Shown here piece by piece: positions 37,901-44,739 of a stretch of DNA of 64,000 nt. Location of the stretch: positions 1,178,001 to 1,242,000 of the forward strand of contig CM065320.1 in assembly GCA_033032175.1 (NCBI GenBank), read 5' to 3'. This stretch comes from Saturnia japonica. Lineage: Eukaryota > Arthropoda > Insecta > Lepidoptera > Saturniidae. The position numbers and the translations under genes were made by a program. The notes under the pieces are model-generated. The model worked only from the letters and a program-made list of their open reading frames with translations, did no database searches and had not been told where the DNA came from. Every line of letters begins with the position of its first letter. Positions within the stretch are counted from its first letter, which is position 1.

Positions 37901-40900
37901 TCTATTGAGATACTATCGACACACTGTTGAAACACTACTTTGTTAGCAGACTTGGGACCCTGGTCTTACCGACAAGGTTTGTGATCTCATTGACCAATCT
38001 CTTCTTGTTTTTATTTAATAGCAACTGTGTTCATCCAAAATTCTGTGAACGTTACATGAATAGAATATGTTTCTAATTATTATTTAATCTTCAAACATTT
38101 AAGATTTTTTTTAAATACTTTTCATAGGTCTTACCGTTATGACCACAATCTCACATTATGTTATGTGACGATGTGGCCCAAGATGGTAACACGCTAAGCC
38201 TAATGGGAGGATTGGTTCTCAAGTGGAGCTGCAGTAACATATTTATTGGTGCTTGGCGACAGATTTCCAGCTTGAGGGTGGTGCCAGCCAGAGGGACATT
38301 AGAAAATGCCGTACAAATGCATGCAAGTCACTACTTAAAATAAGGTTCATTCAATATACGGAAATACTGGTCGACCAGAAAGCGGAACGAGTTTTGTATT
38401 AGGTTTTAGTTCCATAAAACATACATACTTGATGCCAGTTGTTGCACACGCGAATGCATTTCGCTTTATTATGCTCACGCGCACTCGGAAAATTATATAA
38501 CTAATAGAGATGTACCGAGTAATCGAGTACCGAAATTTACTCTGTTTTGTTTTTACCCGACTGCGAAAGAGGAAGTATATGTTTTTCGAGAGTACAGAGT
38601 TGAAATTAACACAGAATACTAAGATCTATGACTTTAAACTGCTGTAAAAAAGTCTAGTTTATAGGTTAACACAATGAAAAGATAGAGCCATTCATAATAA
38701 AAGTTTAAAAGTCGCAATCACCTGATTATATCACAGTTATTACTGATTACATCACCTATACTGTTATCAACCATTTAAACTCTGTGATTATACACTTAAA
38801 TTAAAAGAAGAAAAAAAGCAAAGAAATAAATAAATATTAACGACGACATATATATAATCAAAGTATTAACATATTTTTATTTATAAAAACGTTAAAAAAG
38901 TGTATATTTATTTACAAAACTATTTCTGCTACCTACTGTTGTTAAATGTTTTTTTTATATATGTAAAATATGCAACGTAATATTACATTATTGCAAAGGG
39001 CGAGGACTTCACTGATACGAGACAGGCAATTGCCATTTCCGTCGAGGCTTATAGGTGCTTTTCTCCAATATGCATGGAAATATTGTCATTATTGTTATTA
39101 TTGTTATTATTTTACTCTTTGATTGTATCTCTTTTATCATTCTTGGCATGTCCGTAAACTCAATACTTCGCGTGTTCTTTTTTCGAAAATAATGACAATA
39201 TTTCCATGCATGTTTGAGGAAAAAATATTTATATAATAACTAAACGCAAATAATTATTTACCACAGACCTAAAATTACGCTATTAGATGCTATTGACATG
39301 TTCTATACAACGTAAAAAATTTGCAAGTAATGCTGGGCCATAGATGTTATACTACATCTATGTCTTGGGCTGACGTACTACGTACAAAATTTAAATTTCG
39401 CAGCGGCGCGGCGCGGCGCTTCGTAATTCGTTGCAATAGATTAACACGCCTTAACTGGATTGGAAGTGGATTGTAATTTTATCTTTATTGCTAGATCCTG
39501 ATGGAAAAGCATTAGAATTGTAAATACTATTTTTTTATTACTCTCTGTGTTCTTCACCGAATAAATCTCAGCCTCGTTGCAGGGATTCGAAATCAGGTCG
39601 ACCGAAGCAGTGTCCGTAAGGAATAGTTACATTCTCGGATTTAGCCAAAACCGAACACTACAATGCTAGGAAGCAATGATGGCTCAGTGGCGCTATTAAT
39701 GTATTATCTATGCAGTGGCGTTTACGGACACCGCGTCGATCGACGTGAGTCCGAATCCCTGCAATTATGCTGAGCTTTAGGTGAAGAAAAACAGCGTGAT
39801 GAAACCATAGCATGATGGTAGGGTATTTTTAATGCCCGCCAGGCTAGCTATCGCCGTCAAGTTGAAAATCTGTCACCAAGCATCTATAGGGTGGGTTCCG
39901 GCTGCTCCACTTGAGAAACAGTTTCTCCACTAGGTTTACCGTGTCAACATCTTGTGCTAAATCGTCACTTAACATCAGATGAGGTTGTAGCAATAACGAT
40001 AAAAAAGTAACATACAAATTTTTATGCTTGGAAAATTTTCATGTGATGCGTGTTATAACTAGGAAATTTTAATATAAGTAATTGCGATTCAGGTGTTTAA
40101 TGCTATAAAACACAGAGCTTTAAAAGGTGTAAATTGCAAAACGAAATATGCTTTAAAGAATAGCCAAGTAAACTAGTACAAATTGGTGTTAATTCTTGAT
40201 ATTCTTGAAAGTTCATATGACACCTACAACAAAAAACTAATTTTTTAGTTTTTGTCTATCTGTCTGTCTGTTTTTCTGGGTAATCTCCAAAACGGTTGGA
40301 CCAATTTAGACGGGACTTCCACTGGTTGGTAGCTCTTGTTACAAAGAGTAAATTAGGCTACTTTTATTTTTTAAGTAAACGAATTAGGGTTGAACACAAA
40401 TAAAAAAACTGGTCATGGTAAAACAATACGGGCGCTTAAATGGCTTACGCTGAGTAAACCATAAGAAAGATATCAAATTAATGTACTACATAATTGCACA
40501 CGTTAAAAAGACCTACAAATAAATCCGGGATAGTATACATCTATCTTTTAAAGAAACACCTACAATAAGCATTTTTGTCTTTAAAATAACTGGAAGCCGC
40601 GGAGCAAGATTCGCGCGTGTGCCCGACAAATGACATTCTGTAGTCCACGTAAACGAAGCCGCGGGCACAGCTAGTCTTTATATAAAATTACTACGGTTAA
40701 CGGTATGTTTAACTTATTAAACATCATATTAAAATATCTATATACCTACGGTAAATATAAATAATTCAAACACGTTAAAATTATTTAAATATCTGATTAC
40801 TTTATATCCTGTTATGTTAGTCTTGAAATATTTAATAATAACTCGTATGTAACGGTTACAGTTTTATTAAATTATTTAATTGAAACGATACACTGTTTTA

Positions 40901-42559
40901 ACTGCTGTGTAGAGAGTATAATAATTTAATGCTGCTTGAATCATTTGTCGAAGATGCAAAAGCCTTTATGTATGTACGTACATCCAAATACCTAAAAACT
41001 TTAGCCTTGGTATTTGTATATACGGGCTGTATAACATTTAAATGGGTCAGTGGAGGGAACTCTGAAACTATTAGTAATAGATAAATATGTTCTAAAGGAT
41101 CCTATGTTCCGGACCCCAATGCATGCCGGCGTAAACGCCGGCCGCGTAACATCTTCACTGACCCGCTCGACCAAATAGAAACAGCAAACGCGTTCTATTC
41201 CACCGTCTCACCAAACAGAGCATGCCACCGCTCACGCCCGCGTAACCACCGTTCTCTCCGCAGAGGACGGGCGGTCAACTTCGCTCCCGCACACCCGCCA
41301 CGTCCACCCTCTCTAGCGGCAACCCAAGCCTAGGTCCGTTCCTCGGCGTGAAGCCCTTGGGTCAGGCAGCCGCCCGCGCCATACAAGTGACACTATACGT
41401 GCAACACTTAGCTACCCACATACAACATTACACACGTATGAACACACACACGTGCACACCACACAGGTACATGGGTTCTGTAAGGGACCTTTTTTTTATT
41501 TTTTTGCACTAGTTAGTGTCAAAAACTTTCGCGGCTGAGTGCCCTAAACGCTCGCCCCCAAGTTCGGTGAAGCTGTAAAAGCCGCAACGGCTCTATTTTT
41601 TGGATAGGGACCCTAAGGCTAACAGTGTAGTCGGTTCTAAAAAAAAAAAAAAGAAAAGTTCTAAAGGACCATGACATCGATTTTAAAGATAAGAAAAACT
41701 GCATTTATAGATCTAAATTAACCCCACTTGATTATATCTTGTGGGGTTAACATAAATATAAAGTATACCAACCCAGGTACGATACCTTTGAAGGTCTATT
41801 AACAAACATAGAGATAATTTTAAAACAAATTCACCACTTTAAAATACAAAATGCAGTAACAAGATCGTTACTTAAAAGTGTTGATTATTGTAATAATGGT
41901 TGATATAGTGAACATTTCAAAATAAAATAATGAAATTCAACGTTTTCTTTTAATTTTAGATACATTGTTTCTTATCAACATTTATTCCTTACAACTTACA
42001 CTGTCAATTAACGTAATAAAATGACATACTATTTTTTAATTATTAGGTTCGATTCTCGACTCGAGTATAAGTTTTTTGGAAAATCTATGAATGCAGTTTT
42101 TCTTATATTTAAAATCGATTTCATGGTTCTTTAGAACATATTTCTCTATCTCTTATAGGCTCAGAGTTTCCCCTCACTGACCCATTTAAATGGAACACCT
42201 GTATACCTCTACCTATTTTACAAATACTTTTAACAATAAAAATACTGACTTTACTGAAATACAATAATATTGATAGTAATATTAGTTAACAGATATTTCA
42301 ATCAAATGAAAAGTTTATAATTTAATGAATTAAATTAATAATTAGAGTAGGTACTTACATTAACTTTCACGTACTTATGAACTCCGTACTTAGGATCCAT
42401 GAGTCTTGTTGGGGGTTCCAGTTTCAATTTTTGAGCCCAAGGACTCGAGAAAGGATTCTTTATATAGTTTATAGCCATAGACACAAGCCCGATTAAATTA
42501 TACAATAATGTAAGTACATTTGTCACAAAATATCGATAAATATATTGTCCAGTACCCAT
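19953..42559 (-). CDS. EPHX4: Epoxide hydrolase, EPHX4-like alpha/beta hydrolase
   Basis: The gene predicts a membrane-anchored hydrolase that opens epoxides to diols. Six exons on the minus strand join in frame: 42559-42359, 34920-34796, 34344-34232, 33004-32836, 21468-21320 and 20218-19953. The total is 1023 bases and 340 residues; vertebrate EPHX4 has about 362. An N-terminal hydrophobic segment (about 11-34) is the anchor. The oxyanion motif HGFPE is at 88-92, the nucleophile Asp157 in SHDWGG, the cap tyrosines at 245 and 261/262 (EDLECY and INYYR), the acid Asp289 in GDNDLYIS and His317 in NVGHFLQQ. All catalytic residues are present. All junctions are GT-AG. The last acceptor was set at 20219 because the alternative a few bases upstream gives a stop. 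Intron 4 (32835-21469) has swallowed a whole errantivirus, and intron 1 is a dense nest of repeats. Substrate is not predictable from sequence. Confidence 0.93.
20290..20606. repeat. Two tandem copies of an interspersed repeat
   Basis: Copies at about 20315-20424 and 20480-20606 share AATGTAAAACATTATCTAAA, a CGTTGGAGCC core and the end TATACAAGAATTGCTCACT. A related piece starting GGGCGACTGCTCTTTGCTCG is at 60653-60745. The class is unknown. The repeats lie in the last intron of the epoxide hydrolase gene. Confidence 0.5.
21550..21725 (+). repeat. Interspersed repeat fragment of the CTGTGGCCGCGG type
   Basis: It begins AGCTGTGGCCGCGGCTCCGC, the same style of end as the repeats at 43569 and 12945. 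It continues through AT-rich sequence with CTATCCAGTAGTATTTGCGT. It lies in intron 4 of the epoxide hydrolase gene. Confidence 0.4.
21745..22870 (-). pseudogene. Jockey-type non-LTR retrotransposon fragment
   Basis: Three minus-strand frames carry consecutive parts of one ORF2. Frame 22870-22358 holds the linker after the endonuclease (LRALQRAVKACITEFRSHKW, then PSHLTYWKVAHSLK). Frame 22337-22101 is the middle piece. Frame 22029-21745 holds the start of the reverse transcriptase (IHKPAKTASLPDSYRPISLL, then LSKIYERLLLNRL). Frame breaks lie near 22340-22400 and 22040-22100. The endonuclease, the YADD palm and the 3' end are missing, so it is a dead internal fragment. It is GC-richer than its surroundings. 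Confidence 0.85.
23024..23330 (+). repeat. 5' LTR of the errantivirus-like element
   Basis: 307 bp, with TTTATAAAAGAG (about 23219) as a likely TATA region and AATAAA motifs at about 23244 and 23257 as a possible poly-A signal. The primer-binding site follows directly. Confidence 0.93.
23329..23347 (+). promoter_or_regulatory. Primer-binding site (tRNA-Ser)
   Basis: TGGCGCAGTCGGTAGGAT is the complement of a tRNA-Ser 3' end including CCA. Its first T overlaps the end of the LTR. This primer choice is known for the 297/17.6 branch of errantiviruses. Confidence 0.8.
23595..23708 (+). repeat. Three tandem hairpin repeats in the errantivirus leader
   Basis: Copies at 23595-23626, 23640-23671 and 23677-23708 each have arms AATTTTCAA...TTGAAAATT around a loop ACAAAAATCG-like. 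The third copy has CGA/TCG in place of CAA/TTG, which preserves pairing. It is followed (23760-23905) by imperfect repeats of TTTTAATTTTGATAA type. All lie between the primer site and gag. Confidence 0.7.
23937..25211 (+). CDS. gag: Errantivirus Gag
   Basis: 424 residues from the ATG at 23937. The first 190 residues form a folded capsid-like part (STIQLVSKELLSLIPKYDGD at the start, TWEQLRAVLIQHFGDPRSEE in the middle), as in other errantivirus Gags. The rest is rich in N, Q, F and P, with four copies of FKFGIP, and ends in an acidic tail. No CCHC zinc knuckle is present, which is usual for this group. The RNA-binding role may fall to the low-complexity region (inference). It overlaps pol by 49 bases in another frame. 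No break is visible. Confidence 0.9.
   Translation: MQRNNESTIQLVSKELLSLIPKYDGDQNTLNLFIKKSEYIIRNFSGSNNVVQTTYVFHAITSRLCGKAAALLSEREDITTWEQLRAVLIQHFGDPRSEECVAIELENLKIKVGETYTQFCNRIQQTRCTLFSKVNLLTDEGLKAAKMIIYNNMCLNVFLYNLPEDLIRIVRLKGCTVLENALSVVMEEVNFQYQYNSKNKNKSNIKPVQQFFTPTLTNNFNNNFKPQPAFVPNTFNSGQQNFKFGIPYQTQNNFKPYNNNFKFGIPNQNVQFRPNLNQQGYKPNFGNNNFKFGIPNQQGFKPQFNNTQNRPNFNMPNQQFKFGIPPQNQPQRNPPQFQASDVSMRTARPIRQNMIESLEMNDPEIEYQDYQPDYTEYENHYFIDDNQQTAYDDYHENIEPVETEEAENECVNFPIKASKSDPQK
25163..28927 (+). CDS. pol: Errantivirus Pol (protease, RT, RNase H, integrase)
   Basis: 1254 residues in the -1 frame relative to gag, with 49 bases of overlap. Protease: LMIDTGSTRSFI (about 39-50). Reverse transcriptase: SPWSAPVHLVPKK, FSTLDLASGYHQIEV, MPFGLKTAPATFQ and catalytic YLDDIIIY. 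RNase H: TTDASNYALGAVLSQ and FTDHRPLAWL. Integrase: HHCC zinc finger around HQGKTSHRG and CETCKTLK, then the core with DIFSIEGSYFLTIIDAFSK, SADSGTEFN and MGLIERFHST. A basic C-terminal tail overlaps the start of the env frame. It is complete with no stop or shift. Translation is likely by -1 frameshifting at A-AAT-TTT (25169-25175). Confidence 0.94.
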   Translation: MRKFSYKSLQERPPEIVHLNYDGINKLPHIYIPEIDARLMIDTGSTRSFISPAKADEYFSDYKYIDPFEVISTHGRSLHDEVIDIPLLESFKSPMNHKFYIYNVDGRYDGLIGSNLLKILNATIDMKNLILRTQNTEIPIIYSPPWEITLEPRTETRVKVPTNLINGEAIINFKNFGNEVRMPSAIVTCKDSFATTVMQNASQDSVTLTFNEPLNITSLNNNTCKINLSTGQQLNDFEIDELLTQNLSKLRLDHANQEEREAIEKLCFEYRDIFYCDKLPLTFSNQVKHRIRTKNEDPIFIRQYRLPPSQNDEIQKQVEKLLKDNVIQESFSPWSAPVHLVPKKMDASGEQKFRMVVDYRRINDITTDDKYPLPNINDLSDKLGKSTYFSTLDLASGYHQIEVDEQDRPKTAFTTPMGHFEFTRMPFGLKTAPATFQRAMDNVLRGLQGIHCLVYLDDIIIYSSSIQEHVEKLRKVFDRLKQTNLKVTLDKCEFFKKDVLYLGHKITKHGLQPNDDKIRAVLAFPLPRTSTEIKSFLGLIGYYRKFIKDFSKITQPLTSCLKKKNKIEINESYVQAFQKCKELLVNAPILQFPDFSKPFILTTDASNYALGAVLSQGSVGNEKPIAYASRTLNDAETRYSTIEKELLAIVWAVKYFRPYLYGRKFTIFTDHRPLAWLNSLKEPNSKLTRWKLRLAEFDFDIIYKNGKQNSNADALSRIKLNILKDDMSLRVNVSDTERSESPILISDSSETLTIPSDSDKTLTHPIRSPSSSTITACSLPETIHSAEDIDTNGIPIIEEAIDTKPNQILIFTWNRNQLSIKDLSHEKQKILEVHLPVNNTNLVKKFLLEYIKPKIKYFFYFESEIHRKQFTNAVIKLFKKDTVKIYECTKRVIYLGDEKEQRATILAYHQGKTSHRGIKETLMKLKRNYFWTNMDITVASVINSCETCKTLKYDRKPLKPELMLTQTQTKPFAEIFIDIFSIEGSYFLTIIDAFSKLGQAFEISNRSTPEVVRALIKFFSFYGVPNKISADSGTEFNNTLLKETLQFYKIELHISTPHNPNSMGLIERFHSTILEIYRIAKYEHKITDAANVMTYAIMSYNQTIHSTTGLTPFEVVFGHTDSNSTFEVNFNKQYTQQLVNDHMKRTKYLYKYLTDKVIENKEKIKTKRGGETSFDIQEEDTIFVKGVNTRRSKDKPRYQKAQVYGKIDRNICPVKMKTRKTNVPIKDIKRPSQVPPRAPGSDHQDSRPSTSQNR
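25169..25175 (+). promoter_or_regulatory. Candidate -1 ribosomal frameshift site between gag and pol
   Basis: In the gag frame the bases read GTA AAT TTT. A-AAT-TTT fits the X-XXY-YYZ slippery pattern, and a one-base backward slip continues directly into the open pol frame. It lies near the start of the gag-pol overlap, with the gag stop 34 bases downstream. A stimulating structure was not identified. Confidence 0.6.
28947..30590 (+). CDS. env: Errantivirus envelope glycoprotein
   Basis: 547 residues as given. The frame is open further upstream, overlapping the end of pol, and has no ATG at its beginning, so it probably uses a start supplied by splicing, as known for gypsy env. A furin-type site RIKR is at about 81-84, followed by GLLNPLGS and the conserved GNLDHNDA region, which is the fusion-peptide area shared with baculovirus F-like proteins. 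A cysteine-containing ectodomain follows, then a membrane segment of about 21 residues near 485-508 (LLLYVIIFLLILVFLVYKL) and a short cytoplasmic tail. It ends inside the right LTR (after 30551). Intact as far as seen. An upstream signal peptide is not visible in this frame. Confidence 0.88.
   Translation: MKQGQASVSYDKWTIIKILDLSLIREDLEFNIKRYTKFNQYLKTHFDNETSNVQLFNVKLQTNYVMNISIQKLEQLSPSTRIKRGLLNPLGSIIKLITGNLDHNDALRYENMIDSLTTRQNTLIKKVTLISDISESMIKITNFTKDNFIRIDKELREIKKLINQTNIDITTHNFINVYNLFFHNFQLLYIRLNEIETSLAFSKLKILHQSLINSNELLELLKKIEKFYKLVYPVSYDNLVKIEQCIELKAYTKGSQITFILDIPIIRDEIYTYYRAIPIPMTNPSNHTTIIIPKFPYLLVKGSKFVSLTLPCNELHDEMFLCHEDDSRTTSEDTCITALIQFSSNTSSCHPVPVEIKTIKIQPIGKERWILHSNAENILSKICNDEITKENIEGTYFLVLDDHCDVKIGEITLKAHHITTSNLKMSKLPIINLPEITITEQQLQREPINLDNSELINLQHLNNLLKISESELKTSSERIINVKSVSAGTLLLYVIIFLLILVFLVYKLSFCKNYCYRNNHSDNHPSDNFELEGGGVMQSVPSLITSC
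30551..30857 (+). repeat. 3' LTR of the errantivirus-like element
   Basis: 307 bp, preceded by the polypurine tract at 30539-30550. By eye identical to the left LTR. The env stop codon lies inside it. Confidence 0.93.
30862..31245. other. Intron sequence right of the errantivirus
   Basis: AT-rich intron 4 sequence of the epoxide hydrolase gene. It opens with the rest of the target region (ACCTACTACAAG). No feature recognised. Confidence 0.4.
31246..32272 (+). pseudogene. Decayed Tc1-like transposase
   Basis: The first frame (31246-31494) has a helix-turn-helix look (VSKSVIFRNVKRYRQTGEY), typical of the N-terminal DNA-binding part. Further pieces in shifting frames show KVLFTDEFGFF (first catalytic D), VVVWAGI and FLMHDNARSHVA (second catalytic D), ending near NTKY and a stop at about 32270. 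Several frameshifts and stops interrupt it. Terminal repeats were not located. An old copy inside intron 4 of the epoxide hydrolase gene. Confidence 0.75.
32281..32520. repeat. Short internal duplication after the Tc1 relic
   Basis: GAGGCGTATTTACCGGAA (32281) recurs as GAGGCGTATTTATCGGAA (about 32394), each followed by CAGGTA/TAGGTA-like sequence and a nearby AGCTGTTAC. Possibly the 3' end or subterminal repeats of the preceding transposon. Confidence 0.35.
33025..33275 (-). repeat. SINE family A (tRNA-headed), copy
   Basis: Read on the minus strand it starts with a tRNA-like head ending in TGGGTTCGATTCCCAGGTCG, an RNA polymerase III B-box type motif. It runs to a tail CAGGCGTGATGGTATGTTATG. 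It matches 55145-55372 and 58672-58937. Confidence 0.75.
33290..33665 (+). repeat. Interspersed repeat family E, copy
   Basis: It shares GGTTGGACCGATTTTGACGG, GGATAGCTGATGCTATAAGG and the end GTAGTCCACGCGAGCGGAGC with copies at 40235-40675 (+) and 43565-43985 (-). It ends in a GGGCATAGCTAATA-like motif. It may be a Helitron-type or microsatellite-linked repeat. Confidence 0.6.
33885..34125 (+). repeat. SINE family B, copy
   Basis: The head GCAATGGTGGCGTGAGTTCG is followed by AAAACATCGTGATGAAACCA, GCTGCACTTGAGAGCCAG and the end GTGAGATCGTGATAAAAAA. It matches six other places in this window. GAGTTCGAATCCC is a B-box-like motif. Confidence 0.7.
34565..34740 (+). repeat. SINE family C fragment
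   Basis: CCCAAGGAGCTCTAGAAACT, then CTCACCGTAGGAACACAACA, matches 48098-48150 and the style of 63483-63605. The head seen in the other copies is missing. Confidence 0.5.
35034..35480 (+). repeat. CTAGCTGTG-type interspersed repeat
   Basis: It starts ACTAGCTGTGTACTCGCGGC and includes repeated lines of the form GTGTACAAAATTTNATCA, with TCGGTTCA nearby (three times between 35150 and 35470). This is a tandem-like internal structure of a dispersed repeat in intron 1 of the epoxide hydrolase gene. Confidence 0.5.
36083..36390 (-). pseudogene. Non-LTR retrotransposon reverse transcriptase remnant
   Basis: The frame 36337-36086 contains QTKYLGIIIVEKLTFRDHI and KRVRKLISVMKLLRD, the thumb-side motif after the palm in LINE reverse transcriptases. 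Just upstream another frame reads NLSKTKFVCF, the usual preceding motif, so one frameshift separates them. It is an isolated old fragment with no endonuclease or 3' end seen. Confidence 0.7.
36478..37117 (+). repeat. Interspersed repeat ending in CACAGCTAGT
   Basis: It begins ATCTATACTATTATAATAAA with a GTTT microsatellite (36508-36526) and ends GGTGAAACCGTGGGGCACAG CTAGT. The same end occurs at 54452-54476 and, inverted, at 53921. Typical of lepidopteran microsatellite-linked or Helitron-derived repeats (from general knowledge). Confidence 0.5.
37441..37976. mobile_element. Inverted-repeat element inserted into a SINE tail
   Basis: Ends CCTTGTCCAGGGGCCCAGGT and (reverse complement) CTTGTCGGTAAGACCAGGGT are related inverted repeats. 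GTTTG occurs on both sides (37436-37440 and 37977-37981), an apparent 5-bp duplication. The sequence outside would join as TAGGTTTAGC-GTTTG-TGATCTCAT, resembling a SINE family B end. The interior shows several ATCGAGATA-like repeats and no protein. Confidence 0.5.
38130..38340 (-). repeat. SINE family B, inverted copy
   Basis: Its reverse complement contains AGCTGCACTTGAGAACCA- and GTTACCATCTTGGGCCACAT-type blocks and a GTGAGATTGTGGTCAT end. A short open frame here is only the SINE read in one frame. Confidence 0.65.
39070..39211. repeat. Perfect 24-bp inverted repeat with about 97-base loop
   Basis: Arms 39070-39093 and 39188-39211 are exact reverse complements (ATGCATGGAAATATTGTCAT plus ATT). 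Weaker pairing extends outside. The loop holds an ATTGTT microsatellite. Probably a MITE. Confidence 0.65.
39665..40010 (+). repeat. SINE family B, long copy
   Basis: Starts AGCAATGATGGCTCAGTGG, with GAGTCCGAATCCCTGCA in B-box position, and ends AGGTTGTAGCAATAACGAT followed by A-rich sequence. An internal CTCAAGTTGAAAATCTGTCA-type block is shared with 58100-58375. Confidence 0.7.
40235..40675 (+). repeat. Interspersed repeat family E, copy
   Basis: Shares CCAAAACGGTTGGACCAATT, GGGCGCTTAAATGGCTTACG, GTATACATCTATCTTTTAAA and GCCGCGGGCACAGCTAGTC with the inverted copy at 43565-43985. It begins next to a CTGT microsatellite (TCTATCTGTCTGTCTG). Confidence 0.65.
41021..42203 (+). mobile_element. 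Mariner-superfamily relic with a LINE nested inside
   Basis: The outer arms (41021-41099 and about 42120-42203) are roughly 80-bp inverted repeats sharing ATTTAAATGGGTCAGTG and ATAAATATGTTCTAAAG. Between them, after the nested LINE, the + strand reads LDYILWG, a stop, then KYKVYQP, TFEGLLTNIEIILKQI: the C-terminal end of an IS630/Tc1/mariner transposase (compare LDYFAWGYLKSKVY in the element at 50323). Nearly all of the catalytic region is gone. It lies in intron 1 of the epoxide hydrolase gene. Confidence 0.7.
41100..41657 (+). mobile_element. Truncated LINE with target duplication
   Basis: A GC-rich block with no coding similarity seen ends in GCTCGCCCCCAAG, CCCTAAGGCTAACAGTGTAG and an A-rich tail. 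GTTCTAAAGGA precedes it (41089-41099) and follows it (41658-41668), an 11-bp target duplication made in the arm of the mariner relic. The same 3' end is found at 7610-7756. The 5' part is truncated. Confidence 0.75.
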
Positions 42560-43069
42560 GATGAATTAGTTATAATAAATACGTATCCGGTATGTAAAAG
42601 AAATTGGACGCGTGTGTCCAATACCAGCGTCGAATGAACAAGTGACACACAGCAAGAATAGGCCTGTAAGCGTATCTATGTGTTCATTGGGTATTGAAAT
42701 TATAGCTACTTTAATAAACTAGAACGTCGTCATGATGTTATTTTGTCACTGCTGTTATCACGGGTGATATATTTACAACCGTTTATAGGTATCTTATGTA
42801 TAGTAGTGATTAACAATACATTATTAATACGATACAGAGTTAAGCTGAGGCATGGTATGAAATAATTTCTCACTTTCACAAAGTTATTTCTGGTTTGTAA
42901 GAAACTTCAAGTAAATCAAAGGAGTATAAAGAAGGAAATAGTAGGTGGTATATGTCGTTGTATTATTTATGGCTTTGTCTTTCCCTCGTACAGATTTATC
43001 ATCAAACGAAGGGATTCTGGGAATTGTAATGCAGTTTGGTCCAGGTGAATTTATATTACGATTGCGTAA

Positions 43070-43355
43070 TTGAAAGCAATGATAGCTCGGTGGTAGCATG
43101 TACGGACACCGCGTTGAACGAAGTGAATTCGAATCCCTCTAGGGAGCCTGAGCTTTTAGTGAAAGAAAACATCGTGATGAGACTATAGCATAGTGGTAGG
43201 GTATTCTCTATTGCTCTTGTGGCTAGCTACTAGTCTACTACTAGTACAAGTATGTATCTACAATAGTAGCGTGTAGTAATTAGCGTGTCACCATCTTGGG
43301 CCATATCGTCACTCAACATCAGTTAAGATTGTGACCATAACGGTAATCTATTAAA
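43070..43355 (+). repeat. SINE family B, copy
   Basis: AGCAATGATAGCTCGGTGG head, GAATTCGAATCCCTCTA, GAAAACATCGTGATGAGACT, then after a rearranged middle GTGTCACCATCTTGGGCCAT and an AAGATTGTGACCATAACGGT end. Confidence 0.65.
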
Positions 43356-43564
43356 GATTTAAAAAACTACTAGCGATATGCCCGTGGCTCCGCGTGGGTT
43401 TGTTACTATGCAATAGTTATTTACATCCCATAATTGAGATAAAATGTATTCCTATCTTATAAGTTCGATCAAATTACAGATAGTTACCAAATTTGGTCAT
43501 AATCGTTTCAGTAGTTTCGGAGTTTGTCCCGAACATATATTGTGACACGAAATTTTTATATATG

Positions 43565-43990
43565 TACTAGCTGTGGCCGTGGCCTCGCTCACGTGGACTA
43601 CAGAATACCCGCGCGAACCTTGCTTCCCCGTTCCCGGCTATTTTAAAGACAAAATTGCATATTGTGGGTGTTCCTTAGAAGATAGATGTATACTTTCCCA
43701 GACTTTTTATAGGTGTTTTTAATGCCTACAATTATATCGTACATTAATTTGCTATATCTCTTATGGTTTACTCAGCACAAGCCATTTAAGCGCCCGAATT
43801 GATTCACCATGACCAGTTTTTTTTTTAATTTGTGCGGAACCTAATTATTTTTCTAAAAAAAGTAGCCTAAGTTACTCCCTATATCATCAGCTATCTATGA
43901 GTGAAAGCGCCGTCAAAATCAGTCCAACCGGTTCGGAGATTACCCGGAACAAACAGACAGACAGACAGACAAAATTAAAAAAATGGGCTC
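43565..43990 (-). repeat. Interspersed repeat family E, inverted copy
   Basis: Starts on + with TACTAGCTGTGGCCGTGGCC and ends with a CAGA microsatellite (43964-43980). It is the reverse complement of the copy at 40235-40675 along most of its length. The short open frame at 43897 is part of the repeat. Confidence 0.65.
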
Positions 43991-44587
43991 TTTGTTATAG
44001 GTATTATATATACTTTCATATGCATTTAGTAAAAAACTGTTATTTTGGCATTACAAACAGACACTTCAATTTTATTAATTGTATAGATATAAGATATGTA
44101 ACAGGCATTTCCGATGCATGTAACTTTCATGACACGTGATTTGTCTTATCACTTGTTATATAACCAGTGATACGTGAAATGTTTCATGTCTAGTATACAC
44201 TATTCACGTTATATACTCATACAGTGGATACTTGAATAGGATTTACGTGCAAAAAATCTCGTTTTATAAGCCACAAGTAAGCGCGCTTGTTTATAAATCT
44301 GTGAATCAGAACATTTTACAGCTGGTTACAACGCCTGGTTGTTATAAAAGTACGTGTATGTGATGGCATTTGCAGAGACAGTAATTAAATTCCAAATAAC
44401 ATTGTTATTAATTTTATAGTCGCTTAATTAAATTTACTAAACCTATTGTTTTTTTTTTATAGTAGCGACTAACGAGGCAAAGTGACTGCTCTGTATCTGA
44501 TAGTAAGACTATTAGAATCCAAAAACAAGTGCGACCACCGAGAGCTTGGTAATCCATCGCTGGTCGTGACCGTTAGGTTGTCTGTCC

Positions 44588-44735
44588 ACTGAAGTGGAGC
44601 AAAACTCTGAAATATCTACCAATAGAATTGCATCTCTTGCAAATTTCGAGCAATAGAATTGCATCTCACATTTTTATGAATTTCTATTGGTCGAAATTTC
44701 CACAGCTCAGCTCCGCACCGCTTCAGTGGTAATCT
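44588..44735. repeat. MITE with CCACTGAAG inverted ends
   Basis: CCACTGAAGTGGAGCAAAAC at the left pairs with CGCACCGCTTCAGTGG at the right. Further in, CCAATAGAA pairs with TTCTATTGG. Inside, CAATAGAATTGCATCTC is duplicated. Confidence 0.65.
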
Positions 44736-44739
44736 TATG

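Noticed and set aside
38158..38343. 61-codon frame on + strand
   Set aside because: It is a SINE family B copy read antisense.
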